A stretch of 64,000 nt of DNA from positions 62,001 through 126,000 of the forward strand of contig CBCYME010000013.1 in assembly GCA_965183835.1 (NCBI GenBank), given 5' to 3'. The notes beneath the pieces were generated by a model, which was given only the letters and a program-made list of their open reading frames with translations, was not told the origin of the DNA and ran no database searches. This stretch comes from OMPR01 sp965183835. Its GTDB lineage: Bacteria > Pseudomonadota > Alphaproteobacteria > Rhodobacterales > Rhodobacteraceae. A program made the position numbers and the translations under genes. Below, piece after piece: positions 43,968 to 51,657 of this stretch. Each line of letters starts with the position of its first letter. Position 1 is the stretch's first letter.

Positions 43968-45506
43968 TTAAGCGAAGGTTGCGGCGAATTCGTCCAGAGC
44001 AGCCTTGATCTTATCCGCAGCGTCACCCTTGATCTTGGGATCTTCGTTGGTGATCCAGTCCAGCAGATCCTGGTGCTTGCCACGCAGGTGCGCCAGCAGG
44101 CCAGCCTCATAACGGGTCACATCGTTTACATCGATTTTGTCGAGGTAAGCGTTGGTACCAGCAAAGATGACGCAAACGATTTCAGCGTTGGTCAGCGGTG
44201 CGTACTGTGGCTGTTTCATCAGCTCGGTCAGACGGGCACCACGGTTCAGCAATTGCTGAGTGGCGGCGTCGAGGTCGGAACCAAACTGCGCAAAGGCAGC
44301 CATTTCACGGTACTGAGCCAGTTCCAGTTTCACCGGACCCGCAACCGACTTCATCGAGTTGGTTTGAGCCGACGAACCCACACGAGAAACCGACAGACCG
44401 GTGTTCACAGCAGGACGGATACCTTGGTAGAACAGTTCAGTTTCCAAGAAGATCTGACCGTCGGTGATCGAAATCACGTTGGTTGGAATAAACGCGGAAA
44501 CGTCACCACCTTGGGTTTCAATAACGGGCAGCGCGGTCAAAGAACCGGAACCGTTATCTTCGTTCAGCTTGGCCGAACGCTCCAGCAGGCGGGAGTGAAG
44601 ATAGAAAACGTCACCTGGGTAAGCTTCACGTCCGGGTGGACGACGCAGCAGCAAGGACATCTGACGATAAGACACGGCCTGTTTGGACAAGTCATCATAG
44701 ATGATCAGAGCGTGACGGCCGTTGTCGCGGAAGAATTCCGCCATCGCGGTCGCAGCGTAGGGGGCGAGGAACTGCATAGGCGCAGGATCCGAAGCAGTCG
44801 CAGCAACAACGATCGAATATTCAATCGCGCCGGACTCTTCGAGCTTTTTAACCAGCTGAGCAACAGTCGAACGTTTCTGACCGATCGCAACGTACACACA
44901 GTACAGTTTTTTGCTCTCGTCGTCGCCAGCCGCTTCGTTGACAGATTTCTGGTTCAGGATCGCGTCCAGAGCAACGGCAGTTTTACCGGTCTGACGGTCA
45001 CCAATGATCAGCTCACGCTGGCCACGACCAATTGGGATCATCGCGTCAACTGATTTGAGGCCAGTCGCCATCGGCTCGTGAACCGATTTACGCGGGATAA
45101 TGCCGGGCGCTTTAACGTCTGCAACGCCGCGCGCGGTGGATTCGATGGGACCTTTGCCGTCCAGGGGGTTGCCCAGGCCGTCAACAACACGACCCAGCAG
45201 ACCGTTGCCGATTGGCACGTCCACGATCGAGTTGGTCCGCTTAACAGTATCGCCTTCTTTAATGTCCCGGTCGGAACCAAAGATAACCACACCAACGTTG
45301 TCTGTTTCCAGGTTCAGGGCCATGCCCATGATGCCACCTGGAAATTCGACCATTTCACCGGCCTGAACGTTGTCGAGACCATAAACGCGGGCGATACCAT
45401 CGCCAACGCTCAGCACGCGACCGATTTCGGCCACTTCTGCGTCCTGACCAAAGTTCTTGATCTGGTCCTTCAGGATTGCAGAAATTTCTGCAGCTTGGAT
45501 ACCCAT
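43968..45506 (-). CDS. atpA: ATP synthase F1 subunit alpha
   Basis: 512 residues. Noncatalytic nucleotide-binding subunit with GDRQTGKTAVALDAI (Walker A, near 170) and the family signature PAVNTGLSVSRVGSSAQ. Directly abuts atpH with no intergenic base. Confidence 0.99.
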   Translation of the reverse strand: MGIQAAEISAILKDQIKNFGQDAEVAEIGRVLSVGDGIARVYGLDNVQAGEMVEFPGGIMGMALNLETDNVGVVIFGSDRDIKEGDTVKRTNSIVDVPIGNGLLGRVVDGLGNPLDGKGPIESTARGVADVKAPGIIPRKSVHEPMATGLKSVDAMIPIGRGQRELIIGDRQTGKTAVALDAILNQKSVNEAAGDDESKKLYCVYVAIGQKRSTVAQLVKKLEESGAIEYSIVVAATASDPAPMQFLAPYAATAMAEFFRDNGRHALIIYDDLSKQAVSYRQMSLLLRRPPGREAYPGDVFYLHSRLLERSAKLNEDNGSGSLTALPVIETQGGDVSAFIPTNVISITDGQIFLETELFYQGIRPAVNTGLSVSRVGSSAQTNSMKSVAGPVKLELAQYREMAAFAQFGSDLDAATQQLLNRGARLTELMKQPQYAPLTNAEIVCVIFAGTNAYLDKIDVNDVTRYEAGLLAHLRGKHQDLLDWITNEDPKIKGDAADKIKAALDEFAATFA

Positions 45507-46067
45507 TTATCCGACCTCTTTCATTGCATTCTGGAGGGAGTTGAGCTTGGAGCGGATCGACGTATCGATCATCTTCGAGCCCACTTTAACGACAAGACCG
45601 CCAACGAGGCTTTCGTCGACGGTCGCATTGATTGTAACGGTTTTGCCAACACGCTCGGACAGCGTCTTTGACAGTTTTTCGACCTGAGTCTTGGTCAGCG
45701 CTTTGGCCGACGCGACATCAGCGGTGACTTCACCGCGTGCCTCTGCCAACTGATCACGCAGAGCGTTCAGCAGCTGAGGAACCACAAACAGGCGACGCTT
45801 TTGCGCCATCAGAGCCAGTGCGTTGCTCAGCACTGGATCCAAGCCCATCTTTCCGGCCACAGCCGAAATCGCGGCTTCTTGCTCAGCGCGAGTGACCAGC
45901 GGTGAGTTCACCAACTGACGCAGCTCTGCACTATCGCTCAACGCGGCAGCCAAATCTTTGACACCGGTTTCAAGACCATCGAGGTTATTGTTCTCTTTCG
46001 CGATCTCAAAGATCGCGGTGGCATAGCGCGCAGCAATGCCTACGGAAATCGAAGCTGGTTCGGACAC
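45507..46067 (-). CDS. atpH: ATP synthase F1 subunit delta
   Basis: 186 residues; peripheral-stalk subunit joining F1 to the b subunits. Starts SEPASISVGIAARYATAIFEIA and ends with the beta-hairpin domain VGGLVVKVGSKMIDTSIRSKL. The start is GTG at 46067: GGAAGG stands at proper spacing and the length equals the family norm. First gene of the operon. Confidence 0.95.
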   Translation of the reverse strand: MSEPASISVGIAARYATAIFEIAKENNNLDGLETGVKDLAAALSDSAELRQLVNSPLVTRAEQEAAISAVAGKMGLDPVLSNALALMAQKRRLFVVPQLLNALRDQLAEARGEVTADVASAKALTKTQVEKLSKTLSERVGKTVTINATVDESLVGGLVVKVGSKMIDTSIRSKLNSLQNAMKEVG

Positions 46068-46132
46068 GTCCACCCTTCCGACAATTGGCCCCGGTTTCGC
46101 ACACCACATACGTAGCCCGGGGGCGTGAAGAA

Positions 46133-46153
46133 GCCCCGCCAAAACGGCAGGGC
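46133..46153 (-). promoter_or_regulatory. Leader hairpin of atpH mRNA
   Basis: GCCCTGCC-GTTTT-GGCGGGGC (one wobble pair), about 65 nt upstream of the atpH start and within the predicted leader. No U-run, so not a terminator; could affect stability or translation. Confidence 0.45.
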
Positions 46154-46200
46154 ATCAAAATCAGCGTGGATGTAACAGAGCGCACCCAACCAAGCAACAT

Positions 46201-46228
46201 AGTATAGCGGTAACAGGTTTATCCACAA
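46201..46228 (-). promoter_or_regulatory. Sigma-70-type promoter of atpHAGDC, overlapping a DnaA box
   Basis: Minus strand TTGTGG, 16-nt spacer, TATACT; the start would be near 46194, leaving about a 125-nt leader. TTATCCACA, the perfect DnaA 9-mer, lies at 46219-46227 on the plus strand, on the -35 box. Confidence 0.6.
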
Positions 46229-46614
46229 AGTGAGCATTTTCAACGGGTTAACAAAACTGCGACCCTTTGCACCGGCTTTGGACTTGAAAAATGTTACTAA
46301 AACTCAGGTTTTTTCGATTCTTGTGATGGATTCCCTCGCGTCACACCTCCAACTGGCATCTTCGATAAGTCCAGTTCTTAAGCCTTTCGCACCCTACATG
46401 TCGCGAAAATCCACCTGAGCGACGGGTCCCGATTGTGGGCAAACTGCGGACGCTCGAAAAACAACTAGGGTAAGGTCGCCTATACTCACGAGATTGCCGA
46501 TTTTGACGAAGAAGCAGTATCAGCGCAGCAGCTCACATTGGCAGGCGTTCGAGCTATGAGCGGCAACGCCACACGCTTAGTTCAGATCCACTTTGGAACA
46601 TTTTGAGCGATGAC
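46229..46614. other. Intergenic region with possible coding remnant
   Basis: The space between the atp promoter and the methyltransferase gene's 3' end. On the plus strand 46426-46470 reads VPIVGKLRTLEKQLG, then stops; a shifted frame 46469-46606 reads on, containing DFDEEAVSAQQLTLAGV and ending HFGTF. Neither has a good start. Could be a frameshifted gene fragment or chance. Confidence 0.35.
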
Positions 46615-47361
46615 TTAGGCGGGCTTGGGGCGCGGATTGGACAAACCTTCGAGAATGCGAATACCGGACGGGGCCTTATCCCGGATCTTGGCCCCGCTTG
46701 GAGGGTGCAAGCGTTTGCTTGCCTCAACGATAAAGACCCCACCTGCCATGATTGTCGGAACACGGGTGCCGGTCCGCTCTAACAAGGCGCCTGATTTGAG
46801 CCAGAACCGCTTAGACGACGGAGGCTGGTACAGCGCGGAACAATGGAATTCCGGCAAGAACTCATGAATCCGCAGCTGCGTTTCCAATTGCCCCAAGGAA
46901 TACGGTCGCCCAAACCCAAACGGCGTCTTATCAGATCGCGACCAGAGCCCGGCCCGGTTGGGCACAATGAACAGCGCCTTACCACCCGGCCCTAGAACGC
47001 GCCAACATTCCTCTAGCAATTGCGAGGGCCGCTCGGACGTTTCCAGGCCATGCATAACGATCAGCTTATCAACGTGGCCGGTATCGATCGGCCATTTGGT
47101 TTCTTCGGTCAGAACCGAAACATTTGCCATGCCAGCAGGCCAAGCCATCACCCCTTGGGGTCCCGGCATCAGACCAATCACGCGCCGTGCATGTGACAGA
47201 TAGGGGCGCAGCAGAGGCACGGCAAACCCAAAGCCGGCAACCGTTTGACCATTGGCCTCGGGCCAGATTTCCAACACCCGGTCGCGAATAGATCTTTGCG
47301 CAGCCCGCCCCAGCGTGCTGCGATAATAGAAATTCCTCAGATCTTGTACATCAAGGTGCAT
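46615..47361 (-). CDS. Class I SAM-dependent methyltransferase
   Basis: 248 residues with a degenerate SAM-binding core: TVAGFGFAVPLLRPYL as motif I (lacking the usual G-x-G-x-G), then VDKLIVMHGLETSERPSQLLEECWRVLGPGGKALFIVPN, a Methyltransf_11 block (region about 97-135). Target unknown. It is divergent from gloB with about 60 bp between, a conserved neighbour relationship in this group as I recall. Confidence 0.85.
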   Translation of the reverse strand: MHLDVQDLRNFYYRSTLGRAAQRSIRDRVLEIWPEANGQTVAGFGFAVPLLRPYLSHARRVIGLMPGPQGVMAWPAGMANVSVLTEETKWPIDTGHVDKLIVMHGLETSERPSQLLEECWRVLGPGGKALFIVPNRAGLWSRSDKTPFGFGRPYSLGQLETQLRIHEFLPEFHCSALYQPPSSKRFWLKSGALLERTGTRVPTIMAGGVFIVEASKRLHPPSGAKIRDKAPSGIRILEGLSNPRPKPA

Positions 47362-47423
47362 TGCAGGTGCCTGTGTGATCGGCCAGATTAAAGGTCACTC
47401 TAGCAATGAAGGAGCAAAAGACC

Positions 47424-48191
47424 ATGCCTCTCGAGATCCTAACTATTCCATGTCTCAGCGACAACTATGCCTTTATTGCCCATGATGCGGCAAGCGGAGA
47501 AACCGCCCTGATTGATGCCCCCGAAGCTGCCCCTATTTTGGCCGCACTTGGCGAACGCAATTGGCGCTTGAGCCACGTCCTGCTCACGCACCACCATTGG
47601 GACCATGTCGAAGGTTTGGATGATATTCTAAAGACACATCCCGCCAAGGTAGTCGGAGCGGCCGAGGATGCCCATCGCCTGCCGCCCTTGGATGTAGCTG
47701 TTCGCGAGGGGGATGAGCTGACATTTGGTGGCGAGCCGATACAGGTTCTGGATGTGTCCGGGCATACCGTCGGTCATATCGCCTTTCACATGCCCGAGAG
47801 TGCCGCCGTTTTCACAGCTGATAGCCTGATGGCTTTGGGGTGTGGGCGTTTGTTCGAGGGAACGCCTGCGCAAATGTGGGACTCGCTGAGCAAACTGGCC
47901 GCCCTGCCCGCCGAAACCGTTGTCTATTCTGGGCATGAATATACCCAATCAAACGGGCGCTTTGCTGAAACCGTTGACCCGCACAACCCTGATTTGAAAA
48001 CACGCATTGCGGATATCGCTGCTGCACGGACCGCGGGAAAAGCCACAGTTCCCTCTACTTTGTCGCTGGAATTGGCAACCAACCCCTTTTTGCGAGCCCA
48101 AGACCCCGCTATTAAGGCGCACTTGGGCATGGAAGAGGCCGATGCAGCGGCGGTTTTCACCGAAATTCGCGCCCGCAAAGATCGCTTCTAA
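47424..48191 (+). CDS. gloB: Hydroxyacylglutathione hydrolase (glyoxalase II)
   Basis: 255 residues; splits S-D-lactoylglutathione in methylglyoxal detoxification. Metallo-beta-lactamase motif THHHWDH (His56, His58, Asp60, His61), SGHTVGHIAFH, FTADSLMALGCGR, and SGHEYT. ATG at 47424 follows AGGAG at 9 nt; an ATG six codons upstream would place that site inside the gene. Confidence 0.96.
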   Translation: MPLEILTIPCLSDNYAFIAHDAASGETALIDAPEAAPILAALGERNWRLSHVLLTHHHWDHVEGLDDILKTHPAKVVGAAEDAHRLPPLDVAVREGDELTFGGEPIQVLDVSGHTVGHIAFHMPESAAVFTADSLMALGCGRLFEGTPAQMWDSLSKLAALPAETVVYSGHEYTQSNGRFAETVDPHNPDLKTRIADIAAARTAGKATVPSTLSLELATNPFLRAQDPAIKAHLGMEEADAAAVFTEIRARKDRF

Positions 48192-48366
48192 TACCCTATA
48201 CACAGGACTTCACAGCCGCACTCACAGGAAATGTGACCCTAAAATGAAAGAAAACCCTTGAAGCTGCGGCGCTATCAACCAAACTCTAATACTATGAGGA
48301 CATGGTTGGTCCGGGGGTTTGATCGCAAATCGTCCCCCTCCCGACCCAAGACAGAGGAGCACCCGC

Positions 48367-50688
48367 GTGCCTTCATTCTCGAGCACACTTGAAAACGCCA
48401 TTCACGCAGCCTTGGCTGCGGCCAACGAACGGCACCACGAATTTGCAACGCTGGAGCACCTGCTGCTGGCGCTGTTAGACGAGCCCGATGCGGTGCGCGT
48501 CATGAAAGCCTGTAGCGTGGATTTAACGGACCTGCGCAGCACTTTGGTCGAATTCATCGACGAAGATCTGTCCAATCTGGTCACAGACATTGATGGATCC
48601 GAAGCTGTTCCAACAGCTGCCTTCCAACGTGTGATCCAGCGCGCCGCCATTCACGTCCAAAGTTCGGGCCGAACCGAGGTCACAGGCGCCAACGTATTGG
48701 TCGCGATCTTTGCTGAGCGCGAAAGCAATGCCGCCTATTTCCTGCAAGAACAGGAAATGACGCGGTACGATGCGGTGAACTTTATCGCCCATGGCGTCGC
48801 CAAAGATCCCGCTTTTGGGGAAAACCGCCCTGTAACCGGGGCGACCGAAGGCGAAGAAGAGCCACAGCCGACTGTTGAGCCGGATAAAAACGAAAGCGCG
48901 CTTGCCAAATATTGTGTGGATTTGAACGCCAAGTCCCGCGAAGGCGATATCGACCCCCTGATCGGGCGTGATCAAGAAGTCGAGCGTTGCATTCAGGTTC
49001 TGTGCCGCCGGCGCAAAAACAACCCTTTGCTGGTTGGCGATCCCGGTGTTGGTAAAACAGCAATCGCCGAAGGTCTGGCCCGCAAAATCGTTAACGGCAA
49101 GACCCCAGAGATCTTAGCCAATGCCACGATCTATTCGCTTGATATGGGCGCGTTGTTGGCTGGCACCCGCTACCGTGGGGATTTCGAAGAGCGGCTTAAG
49201 GCCGTTGTGACAGAGCTGGAAGATCATCCAGATGCGGTTTTGTTCATTGATGAAATCCACACAGTTATCGGCGCTGGTGCTACATCCGGCGGTGCTATGG
49301 ACGCCTCGAACCTGCTGAAGCCTGCGCTGCAGGGTGGCAAGTTGCGCACCATGGGATCGACAACATACAAAGAGTTTCGTCAGCACTTTGAAAAAGATCG
49401 GGCGCTAAGCCGTCGTTTCCAGAAAATCGACGTCAGTGAACCGTCGGTAGAAGACAGCATCAAGATTTTGCGCGGTCTGAAGCCGTATTTCGAAGAGCAC
49501 CACGACATCAAGTATACCGCTGATGCGATCAAATCGGCAGTAGAATTGGCGGCGCGCTATATCAACGACCGAAAACTGCCCGATAAGGCGATTGACGTCA
49601 TCGACGAAGCAGGTGCAGCCCAACATTTGGTTTCGGAAAGCAAACGCCGCAAAACCATTGGGGTGAAAGAGATCGAGGCTGTCGTGGCCAAGATTGCGCG
49701 CATTCCGCCTAAGAATGTCACCAAAGATGATGCAGAAGTTCTGAAGGACCTCGAAAACTCTCTGAAGCGTGTGGTGTTTGGTCAAGATGATGCAATCGAC
49801 GCCTTGTCGAGCGCGATCAAACTGGCGCGTGCTGGACTGCGTGAACCAGAAAAGCCCATTGGGAACTATCTGTTCGCAGGTCCAACCGGGGTTGGTAAAA
49901 CCGAGGTTGCCAAACAGCTTGCGGATACGCTGGGCGTTGAACTGCTGCGTTTTGACATGTCCGAGTACATGGAAAAACACGCCGTCAGCCGTTTGATCGG
50001 TGCCCCTCCGGGTTATGTCGGGTTTGATCAGGGCGGCCTATTGACGGATGGCGTTGATCAGCATCCACATTGTGTGTTGCTGCTGGATGAGATGGAGAAA
50101 GCCCACCCTGATGTCTACAACATCTTGTTGCAGGTGATGGATAACGGGCAGCTGACTGATCACAATGGCCGGACGGTGAATTTCCGCAATGTGGTGTTGA
50201 TCATGACATCCAACGCGGGTGCCTCGGAGCAGGCCAAATCTGCGATTGGGTTTGGTCGGGATCGGCGCGAAGGAGAAGATACCGCTGCGATTGAGCGCAC
50301 ATTCTCGCCTGAATTCCGCAACCGTCTGGATGCAGTGATTTCATTTGCACCACTGCCAAAAGAAGTCATCCTGCAAGTTGTTGAAAAGTTTGTTCTTCAA
50401 CTCGAAGCACAGCTGATGGATCGTCACGTTTCTATTGAACTGACACGCCCAGCAGCGGAGTGGTTGGCCGACAAAGGGTATGACGACCGTATGGGGGCCC
50501 GTCCTTTGGGGCGCGTCATCCAAGAATACATTAAAAAGCCATTGGCCGAGGAACTCTTGTTCGGCAAGCTGGCCAAAGGTGGTGTTGTCAAAGTCAGCCT
50601 TAAAGACGGAAAGTTGGACCTGAAAATCGATGGTCCAGATCAGCAGCGAATCTCGGGCGACAAACCGCCCCTGCTCACAGCTGAATAA
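48367..50688 (+). CDS. clpA: ATP-dependent Clp protease ATP-binding subunit ClpA
   Basis: AAA+ unfoldase for ClpP, 773 residues. N-domain (about 1-145); D1 with GDPGVGKTAIAEG and AGTRYRGDFEERLK; D2 with GPTGVGKTEVAKQ and the ClpP-docking loop AIGFGRDRREGED. GTG start at 48367 with GAGGAG upstream; the longer in-frame start has no site. clpS is not adjacent. The M23 peptidase gene begins on its stop codon (TAATG). Confidence 0.97.
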   Translation: MPSFSSTLENAIHAALAAANERHHEFATLEHLLLALLDEPDAVRVMKACSVDLTDLRSTLVEFIDEDLSNLVTDIDGSEAVPTAAFQRVIQRAAIHVQSSGRTEVTGANVLVAIFAERESNAAYFLQEQEMTRYDAVNFIAHGVAKDPAFGENRPVTGATEGEEEPQPTVEPDKNESALAKYCVDLNAKSREGDIDPLIGRDQEVERCIQVLCRRRKNNPLLVGDPGVGKTAIAEGLARKIVNGKTPEILANATIYSLDMGALLAGTRYRGDFEERLKAVVTELEDHPDAVLFIDEIHTVIGAGATSGGAMDASNLLKPALQGGKLRTMGSTTYKEFRQHFEKDRALSRRFQKIDVSEPSVEDSIKILRGLKPYFEEHHDIKYTADAIKSAVELAARYINDRKLPDKAIDVIDEAGAAQHLVSESKRRKTIGVKEIEAVVAKIARIPPKNVTKDDAEVLKDLENSLKRVVFGQDDAIDALSSAIKLARAGLREPEKPIGNYLFAGPTGVGKTEVAKQLADTLGVELLRFDMSEYMEKHAVSRLIGAPPGYVGFDQGGLLTDGVDQHPHCVLLLDEMEKAHPDVYNILLQVMDNGQLTDHNGRTVNFRNVVLIMTSNAGASEQAKSAIGFGRDRREGEDTAAIERTFSPEFRNRLDAVISFAPLPKEVILQVVEKFVLQLEAQLMDRHVSIELTRPAAEWLADKGYDDRMGARPLGRVIQEYIKKPLAEELLFGKLAKGGVVKVSLKDGKLDLKIDGPDQQRISGDKPPLLTAE

Positions 50689-51647
50689 TGCGAGCGGCCT
50701 TAACGGCTCTCTTTGCACTCGTCGCAGGATCTGCGGCGGGTGCACCTATTTTAAGCCTCCCGATCGACTGCGAACTTGGGGTGAGTTGCCATATTCAGCA
50801 ATACCCCGACAGAGACCCCGGCCCCGAGTTCCGAGATTATGAGTGTGGGCAACTGGCCTATGACGGGCACAAGGGCACCGATTTCTCCCTCCCCACACTA
50901 AAGGCGATGCAACAGGGCGTGAACGTCCTTGCCGCAGCGCCCGGTGTTGTGCGTGGCTCTCGCGATAGCATGCCCGACGAATACTACACCAAGGAACATG
51001 CCGAGGACGTCAGTGGGCGCGAATGTGGCAATGGCGTTGTCGTGCGTCACGCGGATGGATGGGAAACGCAGTATTGCCACTTGAAGCTAGGCTCGGTCCG
51101 TGTCCAGAAAGGCAACCGTGTCAAGCAAGGCACCATCTTGGGCGAAGTTGGGTTAAGCGGTAAGACTCAGTTTCCCCACCTGCATTTGTCCGTGCGGCAG
51201 AATGGCCAGGTGATTGACCCATTTGACACCAGTGATACCGCGCAATGCGGCCAAGCAGGGGACAGTCTGTGGCGCACAGAGTTGCCTTACGTTCCCGGCG
51301 CACTGATAGAGGTTGGGTTCAGCCCCTCCCTCCCCAAATACAAGGAAATTCAGGCGGGGACGGCCAAGAGGCTTACTCTTCCGGCAGAGTCAGAGGCGCT
51401 TGTTCTGTATGGCTTTGCCTATGGCGGGTTAAAGGGCGATATTTTGCGGCTCTCGATTTCTGGACCCAAGGGGTTTTCCCTGTCCCATGATGCTGAACTG
51501 GAAAAGAACCGCGCCCGGTTCTTTAGGGCCTATGGCAAGCGCCTCAAACAAGCCGCCTGGCCCAAGGGGTCCTATCGTGGCACCGTTCAGATGATACGGG
51601 ATGGTGTGACGCTGAGCGCGCAATCTACTAATATGGTTATCGAATAG
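50688..51647 (+). CDS. M23-family (LytM-type) metallopeptidase
   Basis: 319 residues with a signal peptide (MRAALTALFALVAGSAAG). LytM motifs: His61 and Asp65 in HKGTDF, and His164/His166 in PHLHLSV; QYCHLKLG lies between. All four zinc/catalytic positions look present, so it is probably an active periplasmic endopeptidase. The C-terminal 130 residues form an unassigned beta-rich domain. It begins at the clpA stop codon with one base overlap. Confidence 0.9.
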   Translation: MRAALTALFALVAGSAAGAPILSLPIDCELGVSCHIQQYPDRDPGPEFRDYECGQLAYDGHKGTDFSLPTLKAMQQGVNVLAAAPGVVRGSRDSMPDEYYTKEHAEDVSGRECGNGVVVRHADGWETQYCHLKLGSVRVQKGNRVKQGTILGEVGLSGKTQFPHLHLSVRQNGQVIDPFDTSDTAQCGQAGDSLWRTELPYVPGALIEVGFSPSLPKYKEIQAGTAKRLTLPAESEALVLYGFAYGGLKGDILRLSISGPKGFSLSHDAELEKNRARFFRAYGKRLKQAAWPKGSYRGTVQMIRDGVTLSAQSTNMVIE

Positions 51648-51657
51648 CAGGCTGCGC

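Noticed and set aside
44073..45053. Plus-strand open frame of 326 codons over atpA
   Set aside because: Antisense shadow of atpA, same reasoning as for atpD.
46230..46418. Plus-strand 62-codon frame
   Set aside because: No ribosome site and no recognisable pattern; begins inside the atp promoter area.
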